From contig OY725490.1 of assembly GCA_963281255.1 (NCBI GenBank), positions 4,712,001 to 4,776,000 of the forward strand: a stretch of 64,000 nucleotides of DNA. Direction: 5' to 3'. Within the stretch, counting starts at the first letter, position 1; every line of letters starts with the position of its first letter. This document shows positions 31,570-42,391 of this stretch, one piece after another. A program made the translations under genes and the position numbers. This DNA is from Aphrocallistes beatrix. Lineage: Eukaryota > Porifera > Hexactinellida > Sceptrulophora > Aphrocallistidae. Below the pieces are notes generated by a model. It saw only the letters and a list, made by a program, of their open reading frames with translations, did not search any database and was not told the origin of the DNA.

Positions 31570-33171
31570 ATGATTTTCAAATATAAGTTGTTATTCGTTA
31601 TTTTTCCAGAGTTAACAGCGTCAAATTTTGATTGTTTTAAGAATCGTATTTTGTCATTTATATTCAGATTCTCCTCATTGGTTCCTGTCGCAGAATTGTC
31701 TAATATAGAATTTGATTATTTATTATCGTCTTCTTATTATTTGAACAACAGACAGGATTTTCAGTTCTCACTTCATAATTGGGAACTATTTGCATCAGAT
31801 ATCAGAAGTGCACTGGGTCAAGTTTCAAATTCAACTAATATTCATAATCTTAAAACAGGTCTAATTCGAGCGCTATATTCACCATTTTGGGAACAGAGCG
31901 AAATCTCTTCTCCTTTCAAACCCAATTATATTTCTATTTCTAATCATAAATTCATTATTATCCTTGGAGATATACCTTCTACAGATGGAGAATTATTTTC
32001 TTTGTTTTGTTCGAATTTAGAAGAACTCAATTTCAAATTTTTGGATTCCACAAGTACTTTAAATTTCTTTTTGTCTAGTGATCTTAAAAAAGAACTTTAC
32101 TCACATTTAATAAGCTTAATATGGTTGAATACAAACTTTAAATCCATAATATCACCCATTCTTTTAAGAATGGTAAAACCTATAATATTTCTTGATCAGT
32201 TCTTATTTTCCTCCAATTTTGATTCATATATCTTACCAACACTTTATAATTGTGAATTTATTGTTAATGATTTAATTTTCAACTACAGATTTTATCATAG
32301 TTTTATTGATTTTACATCATTTTACGATTTAAAAATTAGTAGTAATTCATATTATCCTCGCTATTTTTCCAATGAAATATCCAACGATATGTTTCTTAAT
32401 ATTTTATTCTATGTTTCGAGAAGTACTGGCATTACTTTTGACCATTTTTATCATTCATATGACTTAAAACATTCTGTATTTATTTTTGCCTTGTTTCGTC
32501 TACCGCTTTTTGAGCTTCTTAGGCATTTTATTTTTGCTCGTTCCTTTTATATTTCACATCTTCCAAAGTTGCATGCTTACTCTGTTGAAAACGATTTCCT
32601 TGTTGTAATTAGGTTTGTTGACGGGTTTCATTCCTTCGCATTTTTACGTTATTTGTCATTTTCTGTCGCTTATTGTTGTATTTTGTCACTCAAACCAGCA
32701 TATTTTGATTTATCTCGTTTTCAAAACGAAAGTCTACGATTGAGTTTTTTTCATATTCCACAAAACAGAAATGTTGTTAAATCAAATCAACAAATATCTC
32801 GCCACACTCTTAGTCATTTTTATCTGTTCATAGCAATTCCTAATATTTTGAATTATTCTATCGCAAAATATGATACGCTTGATTGGATTGAATTTGATAA
32901 TGTTAAAAATCAAAATGAAGATCTTACGCAGCTTTATTTTGATATAAAAACAATAAATGATCTGGCTCTTTCAGGAATAGAACAAATTTTACCTTCAGTT
33001 CCCATATCCAAAGAAAATGTGGAGTATGAACTAAAACCTGGTGTTAAATATTCGATAAATGAGAGTATATCATTTTGTTGTGATCAACTCTCTTGTTTAA
33101 TGAATGCTCAGATGGAAATAAATGCATTTATTCTTGAAGTTGGTCTTGTAATAGAGAAAATCTTCAGAGAG
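31570..33171 (+). CDS. Treslin/TICRR-like protein, N-terminal exon
   Basis: A 534-codon exon, by far the longest non-transposon frame in the window. It starts MIFKYKLLFVIFPEL, a hydrophobic first strand as in the vWA-like N-terminal domain of Treslin. Residues ~98-117 read LIRALYSPFWEQSEISSPFK, which resembles the Treslin pattern of 'aL..y.WdRPEItSP.KP', and a strand KFIIILGDIPS follows. Treslin/TICRR (Sld3 relative) brings Cdc45 to replication origins with TopBP1. The ORF continues to 33192, but AGAGAG|GTATTAAAG at 33171/33172 is a good donor in phase 0, matching the acceptor at 36949. No signal peptide or clear transmembrane segment, although the protein is rich in Phe, Ser, Leu and Ile. 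The assignment rests on short motifs and gene layout; an unknown protein remains possible. Confidence 0.5.
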
Positions 33172-33259
33172 GTATTAAAGTTCGATATTTAAATACTATA
33201 TCTACAATGATATTACTTGTAGTATAATAATTTAATCAATGATAACAATAATAATAATT

Positions 33260-33380
33260 TAACTGTAGAATGCCCAGTAATTATATGAGTTCGCACTTTT
33301 ATGGCTTCAGTGCCATAGAAAATCGCTGGGAGACATCCGATATCGGGGACACTGTGTCCCCTCTGGGCTTTCTATGGTTA
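33260..33380. mobile_element. Small MITE, copy 1 (121 bp)
   Basis: TAACTGTAGAATGCCCAG at the left and CTGGGCTTTCTATGGTTA at the right are inverted repeats. Shared core 'GCTGGGAGACATCC' and 'CTGTGTCCCC' with the copy at 35758. The interior holds a second small palindrome (GACACTGTGTC). Confidence 0.75.
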
Positions 33381-33396
33381 AATAATAAAAATAGTA

Positions 33397-33960
33397 ATCC
33401 TTACTATTAAAACTCGATTAATGTGCGTGTATATATATATACAAGCGCGCTTCGCTTGCTTGCGATGCGCGGCTGGCGGACACTTTGTCTCCGCCAGAGG
33501 CTCCCTTCGGCCGCCTGGGGTCACATTGGTTAATTATAAGGGAGATAACATCTCTAAATACGTCTGTTCTACTGTTATAATCTATATCGCACGAAAAATC
33601 GCCAAATTTATCAATTTTTTAAATTTTGATGAGTAATGATGACGTCATAGCAAAGTGATGAGTCATCATTTTTTGATGATAGTTGCATCATATGTGAGAT
33701 ATGTTAGTATACAGATTTTATTAAAATTTCAGCCTTCTATCCCTATAATGGCAGAGTTATGCTCGAATAACTGTATTGCTTAACTTTTAAAAACGTGACA
33801 ATGACGTCATAATTCCATTATGAGTAGACATTTTGGTCTGAGCTCAGAACTTACTGGAGGCATAGCCAAAAAACACCCACATGCCAAAAATCAGCTTTCT
33901 GTGACTGGCAGTTTCTTCAATCAATTCGTTACAGATATATATATATATATATATATATAT
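33397..33960 (+). mobile_element. Element B, full copy with 5' TIR
   Basis: Shows the 5' TIR ATCCTTACTATTAAAACTCG, a TA microsatellite, the GC module (CAAGCGCGCTTCGCTTGCTT), TAATGATGACGTCATAGC, TGATGAGTCATCA, AATGACGTCATAATTCC, and TTCTTCAATCAATTCGTTAC plus (AT)n. This copy defines the 5' end of the family. Confidence 0.85.
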
Positions 33961-34137
33961 ACGTATCCTTACTATTAAAACTCGATTAATGTTTATGTAT
34001 ATATATATATGTAACGAATTGATTGAAGAAACTGCCGGGCACAGAAAGCTAATTTTTGGCATGTGGGAGTCTTTTGGCTATGGCTCCAGTAAGTTCTGAG
34101 CTCAGAGCAAAATGTCGACTCATCATGGAATTATGAC
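33961..34137 (-). mobile_element. Element B, reverse 3' fragment
   Basis: Starts with the TIR ATCCTTACTATTAAAACTCG, then GTAACGAATTGATTGAAGAA and the reversed 3' region to 'CATGGAATTATGACAATAAT', where similarity breaks off. Confidence 0.75.
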
Positions 34138-34204
34138 AATAATAAACAATAAAAACTCAAGTCCGGTCGAATCAGATGTAATGCGATCAGACTAGTGCAT
34201 TATC

Positions 34205-34715
34205 ATTGCTAACAAACGCGCTTCGCTTGCTTGCGCTCGGATGGCATACACTTTATATCTGCCGGAGGCGCCCTTTGGGCGCCTGTGGTCACATTTATCA
34301 ATTATAAGGTAGATAACATCTCTAAATACTTCTATCTTACTGTTATAATCGATATCGCACAAAAAATTACCAAATTTGTCAGTTTTTTTGTTATATAATG
34401 ATGATGTCATAACAGAGTGATGAGCAATTATTATATGATGGTAGTTGCATCATATTTGAGATATTTTATTATACACATTTTATTAATATTTCATCCTTCT
34501 ATCACTTAAAACGGCTGAGCTATAGTCAAAAAACTGAAATTTCTAATTATAAAAAGGTGACAATGACGTCCTAATTCCATAATGAGTCAACATTTTCGTC
34601 TGACCTCAGAATTTAGTTGAGCCATAGCCAAAAGACTCCAACATGCCAAAAATCAGTTTTCTGTGCATTGCAGTTTCTTCAATCAATTCGTTTGCATATA
34701 TATTTATATAAAATT
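34205..34715 (+). mobile_element. Element B, forward copy, GC module partly lost
   Basis: Starts 'AACAAACGCGCTTCGCTTGC', hairpin GGCGCCC/GGGCGCC, TAATGATGATGTCATAAC, 'AATGACGTCCTAATTCC', tail TTCTTCAATCAATTCG. Confidence 0.75.
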
Positions 34716-34763
34716 GGTTGAATATTTAGATTAGTTGAATATTTAGATGTACATTATTCAATT

Positions 34764-35275
34764 AGCTTAATTTATCATTAGATATTCACCATAAAAGTTT
34801 CAAACATTTTAATGATTTTGTGGTCACGCTAGGTAGTTACAAAAGGCGTACCTCTGATATTCTAAGAAACTAATAAATTATTTTTGAGATATTTAGGGGT
34901 GGTTTAATATCAGCTAATAATACATTTTAATGATTTAAAATCTACCGGTTCCGAGATATGGTTAAAACAGTTGAGACCAGCCTTCGTACGTGAAATTATT
35001 AATGATCTCAACTGTTTTCACCAATATCTCTAAACCAGTAGATTTTAGACCATTAAAATGTATTATTAACTGCAATAAAGCCTCCCCGAAATAACTCACA
35101 AATAAAGTGATTAGTTTCTTAGAATATCAGAAGTATGCCTTTTGTAATTTCAAACAACAAGACGGGGTAATTCCATTATTATTCTGCCCGAAGCGGAACC
35201 TACCATTCGCGACCACTAAATCATCTTCAAATTACTTGAAACTTTCATGGTGAATATCTGGTGATTAAAGTAAAC
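34764..35275. mobile_element. Foldback element H (~510 bp)
   Basis: The two halves are imperfect reverse complements around ~34995. 'TAGATATTCACCATAAAAGT' at left pairs with 'ACTTTCATGGTGAATATCTG' at right, and 'TAAAATCTACCGGTTCCGAG' pairs with 'TCTAAACCAGTAGATTTTAG'. No target duplication was resolved. Confidence 0.65.
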
Positions 35276-35277
35276 TA

Positions 35278-35681
35278 CAGTGGAACCTGTATATAACAGC
35301 CACCTAACGGACTTAACAGAATTGGCCGTTATACACAGGTGACCGTTATATACAGGTGATTGTCTTAATCCCCAAAAAGGTATCAACGTATTGCAATAAA
35401 TATCAAGTTTTTAGAAATCCATTCTTGTAGTAATTACATAAAACTTGTTTATCGTTCGTAACAGGTCCTGAAATAAACGCATTAACAGGTGGAAAGGTGA
35501 TGGCCGTTATACACAGTTTAGGGTCAGTAAGGGACTACAAACGGGTGGCCGCTGGCCGCGTTGAGCAGGTGACCGCTATACACAGGTTCAATATCATGGA
35601 ATTTCGGACAGGACTGTTCATTGGTGGCCGCTATAGACAGGTGACCGTTATATAGAGTGGCCGTTTTAGCAGCTTCGACTG
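35278..35681. mobile_element. Pogo-like MITE with iterated ends (404 bp)
   Basis: Left end CAGTGGAACCTGTATATAAC and right end CCGTTTTAGCAGCTTCGACTG, TA on both sides. The subterminal unit 'ACAGGTGACCGTTATA' recurs six or more times in direct and inverted order, as in pogo/Tigger elements. It lies at the edge of H. Confidence 0.75.
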
Positions 35682-35757
35682 TATTTGAATAGTGTGCACC
35701 TAAAGATCCAAAACGGTTTTTTTAGAGTACCCTGATATATATAGATTAATCGAGTTT

Positions 35758-35863
35758 TAACTGTAGAATGCCCAGCATTTATATGACTTCAGTGTCATAG
35801 AAATGGCTGGGAGACATCCGCGATATCTGGGAAACTGTGTCCCCACTGGACATTCTACGGTTA
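35758..35863. mobile_element. Small MITE, copy 2 (106 bp)
   Basis: TAACTGTAGAATGCCCAGCA to GGACATTCTACGGTTA. It sits within a B-type TIR (ATCGAGTTTT | AATAGTGATG). Confidence 0.75.
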
Positions 35864-35924
35864 ATAGTGATGATAATTCCTCAAATTTTTATTTGAATTA
35901 AATTTTTCAATTTTGCCTAAAATC

Positions 35925-36030
35925 TACCGGTTCGGTGATATTGGTGAACCGGAAGATTTTAGCCCATTAAATGTATTATTAGCTGATAATAAAACTGCCC
36001 TCAAATATCTCAATACAAATTTGCCTGATC
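35925..36030. mobile_element. Element H fragment
   Basis: 'AAAATCTACCGGTTCGGTGA', 'CATTAAATGTATTATTAGCT' and 'CTGCCCTCAAATATCTCAA' match the H arm near 34900-34965. Confidence 0.6.
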
Positions 36031-36949
36031 CTTTGCCTATGTCAGATAGTAATTATGCCCCAAAAACCTTTTTGAATGACTAAAAGTAGGCGACCAATCG
36101 AAAAGTGGTGGATTAATTTCCGAATTACAATTTTATCGCTTTATCCTGAAGTTTTTTTTGTCTCTCTTTGTTCGTGGAATGATAATAATTTAAATATGAA
36201 GAGAGATGATGGAACTGTTCACTGAATTCAGTCAATTTCTAATAATACAAAGATATTATGCCAAACACGTATAGTGGATTTTTACCCTATTTTCGCCATT
36301 TATAAATATAATGGGATAAAAGGGAAATATATTATGAAAAAATACATTCCTCCAACCAAAAAATAGAGTGCGCTTCAAAGTATCAAATTCATATATTATT
36401 TGTATATGTATAATTCAACAGAGAGATAAGATGTATTTTCATTTCAATTTTCTCATAGATAATCCGCAATTTAACCTCATACTTGCGGTTATAATATAGT
36501 TTGAGTATAATCAATTTTGAATTGTCCAATTTAAATCCAAACATTAAAATTCGTGCACAGATAAATAAAATCATGAATATGGAAGTATTGCGAATTTTTT
36601 CTCGTGTTGTGACAATGGATCCATGTTTGAACTTGGAAGAACTGAGAATCGGAATCAACAGTCCAAAATATTAGGTTTTATCTGGCACGTATATCTATTA
36701 ATGTGCAGTAGATGGTCATATGTGCTAAATATTCACAAGCCATTTTATTTTTAGCTGTATAATTAATTAATTTTAAATATCATTAATTCTCCTAGCTTTT
36801 GCTTCGAAAAAAACAACAGCAACATTAATTTTTGGGATGTGTAAAAGTTCCTCGCCCAAAACTGTTTTTTTGATTTTCCCATTTTCCAGAATCTTACCCT
36901 TAAACAAAAATAAGAGGATAATTTCAAAATTAATATAGAAATTATATAG

Positions 36950-37648
36950 GAAGACAGTTCAATGGATATTGCCTGGATTTTGCACAACAATTTACTTTCA
37001 AAAAATATTCTTCTCCTTCCGAATCAACAGAAAAAAGCTTTGAAACCGAATTGCTCTAGTACATTATTTTTTGAAAAGCAAATTGCGCTAAGATTTCTAC
37101 TATATCCCATGATGAGTTTTAATACTGAATCCTTCTCGACTCCTAAGGAGTTCATTTTTGATTCAATCTCATTTTTACGATTATTAACTCTCTCCAATGA
37201 TCCAGAATATGTTTCAGAATTTTTAAATAATAAACTTAATTTATCAAACGATAAAACTTATCGACTATGCCATGTCAATTTTTTGCATGAACTTTACTTA
37301 TCTTTGGGATTGCAACATACTGAAAGCTATGGTCATTCACTAGAGACATTGGAACATATATCTGATTCATTGATTTCTCATCCACATGATTTAGATTTTT
37401 CTATTGAAACTGATCCACATATAATGAATGAAAACGATTTTCTCGGCCCTAATCAAATTTGCGAATATAATGTGGAAAGATTCAACAGGATACAAGATAG
37501 CCATTGTAAGCCATCTATAAAGCAGTGCACAATTCCTGCTATAAACACAGATCTTATCAGAGAGAGAAGTTTTAAGAGGACTTTATTTGATAGTGAGTTA
37601 GATTATCGTTTAATTTATGTTATGAAATTGTTAATACATTATTATTAG
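36950..37648 (+). CDS. Treslin/TICRR-like protein, second exon (Sld3/Treslin-like middle domain)
   Basis: In-frame from the acceptor: E-D-S-S then MDIAWILHNNLLSKN. FFEKQIALRFLL matches the 'E.Q..LRxeL' helix typical of the Sld3/Treslin domain. The stretch FLRLLTLSNDPEYVSEFLNN with LHELYLSLGLQ resembles the 'dp.yl..FL...ip..L..lYysLG' part that binds Cdc45. The frame stops at 37648. A strong donor, ATAGTGAGTTAG near 37592, could end the exon earlier, with further exons not identified. If the stop is real, the protein (~766 aa) is short against vertebrate Treslin and lacks its long disordered C-terminus. Nothing downstream to 38100 reads as an obvious exon. Confidence 0.5.
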   Translation, partial: EDSSMDIAWILHNNLLSKNILLLPNQQKKALKPNCSSTLFFEKQIALRFLLYPMMSFNTESFSTPKEFIFDSISFLRLLTLSNDPEYVSEFLNNKLNLSNDKTYRLCHVNFLHELYLSLGLQHTESYGHSLETLEHISDSLISHPHDLDFSIETDPHIMNENDFLGPNQICEYNVERFNRIQDSHCKPSIKQCTIPAINTDLIRERSFKRTLFDSELDYRLIYVMKLLIHYY

Positions 37649-38115
37649 AGGCATTTGAATTCTCTAAGAATTTTTAACATTGCTTTTAGTGTGCTCCTAC
37701 TATTTGTATTGTACTTCCACTTCAAGATGACACTATTAAATTTATTAAAATATTAAGGACCGCGTATGTTCCGGAGAATTGTTTTGTGTTAGTACACCTG
37801 TCCATGTGGGTTTGCATATGCTTTTTCTAGCTTTCAGATTACTGATTTAGAATTATGATTTGAGTTCGTTTTTGTGAGTTATAGTGTTATCAAATCCCTA
37901 AAAGCGGGTTTATTATATTAGTTAGACAAACTCTTCGCCGAAAACGAAGCGATTTTTAACTTGCGCAAATCCGAACACTTCATTTCTTAACCCTAAATAT
38001 AATCTTATTCGCCTTTATGCTTTGAATCAGCGTTTATAACATAAATCTTTCAAAAAGAGTGGGTAGCATCATTAAATACGCAATCATCACAATAATATCC
38101 TTGATATTCGAATAA
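37649..38115. other. Sequence downstream of the gene, nothing recognised
   Basis: Possible 3' UTR or further intron. No repeat found. A small palindrome-like TCTTCGCCGAAAACGAAGCG lies near 37931. Confidence 0.3.
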
Positions 38116-38119
38116 TACA

Positions 38120-39740
38120 AATTAATCCATACTATTAAAGCTCGATTAATGTTTATATACTAGTATATACAAGCGCGTTTAGCTTGCTTGCGCTGCGCGG
38201 CTGGCAGACACTTTGTGTTCGCCAGTAGCGTCCTTTGGACTCCTAGGCTCATATTTACTAATTATCTGATATATAACGTCTCTAAATACGTCTGTCTTAA
38301 TGTAATAATTGATGTCACTCGAAAATTCACAAAGTTTGTCATTTGTATTATTTGATGCGTAATCATGACGTCATAACAGAGTGATGAATAATCATTTTTT
38401 GTTGAAAGTTGTACATGTGTGAAGAATATTAATATACTTATTCATAGCCTACTCTAATAATGCCTCACGGTAGACTGAAAATTATGGACTAGGGATGAAG
38501 TAGTAGCCGAATGGATTAATACACGATTACCCTAAAATCGTTAACCATACAGAATAGGCATTAAGAATGTATTACCAGCATATATAAACATGGTATCAAA
38601 GTACATATATCCATTGGAAAATTTCGATTAGTCATCATATCATTGTGCAACAGGTCATTCTAAGGACAATTTTAGCGATTTTCTAAGCTGTTTTCACCCT
38701 ATTTCTAAATGGTATTAAGGTGTGATTTTTGTGTAGGACCAAGATTAGTACGAGTTGATTTGAAAAATTTAGAATTTTTTAATAGAATGTTGTTACATTC
38801 CTACGTTGCTATGGTAAAGCATTTTGATCAGTTTGAGCCGTACCCTGCAAACTGTAAGAACTAGGTCTTCAAATTTGATCGTGTTTGATAGGCAATGGAC
38901 TACATACTATAGGTGATAATACAACTGGAACTTCTAAATTCAACGAGTTTTGAGTTATGGGTTGATTTTAAGAATGTGATCAAAACACTAAATTGTCGCA
39001 TAACTCTATAGTTTGTGAATTTAGTAGTTTAAATTGTATTATTACCTAATAGGAAGTAGCCAATTTGCCTATCAAATACGATCAAATTTGAAGACTTAGT
39101 TCTTACATTTGCAGGGTATAGCTCAAACTGATCAAAATGCTTTACCATAGCAACATAGGAATGTAATAACATTCCATTGAAAAATTCTAAATTTTCAAAT
39201 CAATTCGCACTAATCTTAGTTCTACACAAAAATTATACCATAATAATATTTAGAAGTAGGCTTAAAACAGCTTAGAAAATTTCCAAAATCGTGCTTAAAA
39301 TTACCTGTTGCGCAATGATATGATGACTAATCGAAATTTTGACAACGGATATGTGTACTTTGATACCATGTTTATATATGCTGGTAATACATTCTTGATG
39401 TTTATTCTGCATGGTTAACGATTTAGGCTAATCGTGTATTAATCCATTCGGCTATTACCGCATCCTTGGTTATTTACTGTGAGGCATTATTAGAGTAGGC
39501 TATGACTTATTCTATTCAAATTTCAACCTACTATATAGCCCTTAAAATGCCTGAGTTATAGTCGAAAAACTGAAATTTCTAATTTAAAAAAAGGTGACAA
39601 TGATGTCATAATCCCATGATTAGTCGACATATTTATCTGAGGTGAAACTCCGAGACATGGTCAAGAGTCCCACGTGCCAATAACCAGCTTTCTGTTCCTG
39701 GCAATTTCTTCAATCAATTCGTTCCATATATACTACTATA
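38120..39740 (+). mobile_element. Element B, forward copy split by G
   Basis: TIR-like CATACTATTAAAGCTCGATTA, GC module 38168-38245, 'CATGACGTCATAACAGAGTG', then G at 38443. It resumes at 39505 'ACTTATTCTATTCAAATTTC' and ends TTCTTCAATCAATTCGTTCC. Confidence 0.8.
38443..39504. mobile_element. Foldback element G, copy 3 (1062 bp)
   Basis: CATAGCCTACTCTAATAATG to CATTATTAGAGTAGGCTATG, perfect 20-bp ends. The perfect 7-bp duplication ACTTATT lies at 38436-38442 and 39505-39511. Arms pair around ~38970. Uninterrupted, so it gives the native length. Confidence 0.9.
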
Positions 39741-39744
39741 TATG

Positions 39745-41175
39745 TAATGAATTGATTGAAGAAACTGCCTGCAGCAGAAAACTGATTTTTGCACATGAGA
39801 CTCTTGGCTATGGCTCCACTAAGTTTGACCTCAGACAAATATATTGACTAATGATGGAATTATGACGTCATTGTCACCTTTTTTAAAATTGGAAATTTCA
39901 GTTTTTGACCATAACTCAGTAATACGATACGTAGGTGGTGCGATAACTATACGAAGGGAATAGCGCTTGAGAACTCACCTGGTCGCGGATGGAATAAATC
40001 CCTCTCAAAAGCCGCCAAAATCATCATATCCAAGTCACTCGATAAAAAGCAGCAATCTACACGGAATTTATCAAAAAGATTGAAGAGGAATGGTACGGCA
40101 GTATCTCACATGACTGTCCAACGTTATCTAAAGACGACTATCGGGGCTAAAAGCTACATAGAGGCCCCTTATGCCCAGAATATCCCCGAAACAAAAGGAA
40201 AATCGATTGACTTTCTGTAAGGAACGACTCAGATGGACAGTTGAAGATTGGCGACGTGTCCTTTTTTCCGATGAGTCTCCTTTTGAACTCTTTCATACGC
40301 CAAATAGGCAGAATGACTGGATTTGGACACGAGATAGAGCTTCCATAACTCCTCACGAGAAAGTGAAATTTCCATCCAAATTGCACGTCTGGAGGCTAAT
40401 GTCGTACACTGCGCTCTCAGATCTCCATATTATTCCTCAGGGACGCACAGTTACTGCAGATTATTTTATTGAAGAAATTCTTAATCAAACACTGTTGTCC
40501 TCTCTAAAAAGAAAGCGAAGAACTGGGTCAGTTTTGACAAGAAAACTTCTGCCAAACATGTCCGAATACATATTCCAACAAGATGGGGCTCCTGCTCACA
40601 ATGCTACAAGGACGCAAGATTGGTGCAGACAACATCTAAATGCATTCTGGGCTAAAGGTACCTGGTCCGGAAACTCACCAGACTTGAATCCCATTGAGAA
40701 TTTGTGGGCTATTGTGCAGAGTACCGTCGATGGTATGGAGGAGGCAACCAATCTAATTGTGCTCGAAAAACAGCTGAAATTGGCATGGTCGCAGATAACC
40801 CCTAATATTTTAGATACCTTATTGGCAGTATGCCTGAGTGAGTTAAAACTTGTGTTAAACTTAATGGTGGATATATTGGAAAGTGATTAATGAATTACGC
40901 CTATCCAATCGAATATTATAATAACTAATTTGATAGGGCATCAATTTTGTTACACCCTGTATATTGTAATATTATTCACAAGTGATTGAATCTCTCATCA
41001 AAAAATCATCAATCATTACTCTGTGTGACGTCATTATTACGCATCAAAAATGTAAAAATTGACAAATATGATGATTTTTCGAGTGATATGGATATTAACA
41101 ATAAGACGAAATATTTAGAGATGCTATCGCCACTATAATAAATCAGTACGAGCCCATGCGCCCAAAGGTCGCCTC
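39745..41175 (-). mobile_element. Element B, reverse copy split by a Tc1-like element
   Basis: Left part GTAATGAATTGATTGAAGAA to 'CATAACTCAGT' (39918). Right part from about 40984, 'CTCATCAAAAAATCATCAATC', through 'GTGTGACGTCATTATTACGC' to the reversed GC module. Confidence 0.75.
39930..40890 (+). pseudogene. Tc1-like transposase (DD37E), copy 1
   Basis: The N-terminal HTH region is readable in a second frame (GTAVSHMTVQRYLKTTIG, ~40093-40146) and joins the main frame by a shift near 40150. The main frame starts MPRISPKQKENRLTFCKERL. First catalytic D in LFSDESPFELF, second in FQQDGAPAHN, E in GNSPDLNPIENLW, with 37 residues between the last two, so it belongs to the DD37E subgroup. The catalytic part is intact to 40890. 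The 3' terminus GTTACACCCTGTA is present at ~40948, but the 5' TIR is missing, so the left end is truncated. All three acidic residues survive. Confidence 0.85.
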
Positions 41176-41385
41176 TGTTATGATGTCATCATTTCGTTCA
41201 AAATTGTTCAAATTGACAAATTTGTGATCTTTCGAATGATATACATTTTAAGAGTAAGACAGATGTATTTTAGGATGTTATCTACTTTATAATTAATTAT
41301 TGTGAGTCTAGCGCCTTTTGGGTGCCTCTGGCGAACACAAAGTGTCTTCTAGCTGCGCAGTTCAAGTATGCGAAGCGTGCTTATT
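41176..41385 (-). mobile_element. Element B, reverse 5' fragment
   Basis: 'TTATGATGTCATCATTTCGT', 'AGTAAGACAGATGTATTTT' and the reversed GC module (GCGCCTTTTGGGTGCC, AAAGTGTCTTC). Confidence 0.7.
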
Positions 41386-41392
41386 ATAGTTA

Positions 41393-41935
41393 ACAAGCGC
41401 GCTTCACTTGCTTGCGCTAAGCGGTTTGCGGACACTTTGTGTCCCCCGGAGGCGCCCTTTGGGCCCCTGGGTTCACATGGATTAATTATAAAGGAAATAA
41501 CATCTCTAAATACGTCTGTCCTACTGTTACGAGTATAATCGATATCACTCGAAAAATCGCCAAATTTGTCTTTTTTCAAATTTTGATGCATAATGATGAC
41601 GTCATACAGAGTGATGAGTCATCATTTTTCATGATTGATGCATCATGTGTTATGTATACTAATATATACATTCTATTAAAATTTCTTCGAGAAGATTTGA
41701 AGAGTTATCGTCGAAAAACTGAAATTTCTAATTATAAAAAAGGTGACTGTGGTGTCATAACTCCATGATCAGTCGTCATTTCGTCTGAGGTCAGAACTTA
41801 GTGGAGCCACAGCCAAAAGACTCCCATATGCCAAAAATCAACTTTCTCCTCCTGGCAGTTTCTTCAATTAATTCGTTACAGATATATATACAGGCATATG
41901 CACATTAACTGAGTTTTAATAGTAAAAATATTATA
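41393..41935 (+). mobile_element. Element B, forward copy
   Basis: GC module 'AACAAGCGCGCTTCACTTGC', hairpins, TAATGATGACGTCATACAG, 'TGATGAGTCATCA', tail 'TTCTTCAATTAATTCGTTAC', TIR 'TTAACTGAGTTTTAATAGTA'. Confidence 0.8.
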
Positions 41936-42389
41936 TTGAATTGTCATATTTCACTAATCGGAGTAAACTCACTATTCCAAACGATTTTTTGGTTCGTTGG
42001 CACTGAGCTCTTCATAACGAGGGTGTACTGTTGAAGTAAAATAACAAGCACTGAACCTGAAGTAAATCATCCCAAATAGGCCCATAAGACGTATTTAGAG
42101 GGAACGAAACTGTTTACATCCGCATGGTACTTGCAACCCTTAGAGATTATGTTTAGTATATACAAAAGTAGCTTTAGCATATATTCTGTACTGATACATT
42201 ACCTCTACTGTCTTTAGTTATTCTTCAGTGATTTCTTCCATTGGTTATTGCAGGTAAATTACCTGGTTAAATGAGATTTTGCTTCCACAAAATTTATTCA
42301 AATTTCATCTTTCTTTTCATCTACCCTTAGCGATGCGGGGCACACTCTTATCCTGTCTGTGATATTTTGATTACATTTTACAATTTGTA
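41936..42389. other. Sequence with no recognised feature
   Basis: AT-rich, no ORF over 60 codons and no TIR seen. Confidence 0.4.
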
Positions 42390-42391
42390 TA

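Larger units (their letters stand above)
33172..36949 (+). other. Putative phase-0 intron loaded with small transposons
   Basis: The donor GTATTAAAG at 33172 follows codon GAG. The acceptor TTATATAG ends at 36949, and exon 2 opens in frame (GAAGACAGTTCAATGG). The ~3.8 kb hold two copies of a 106-121 bp MITE, three B segments, foldback H, a pogo-like MITE and an H fragment. The remainder (36031-36949) shows nothing recognisable. Confidence 0.5.
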
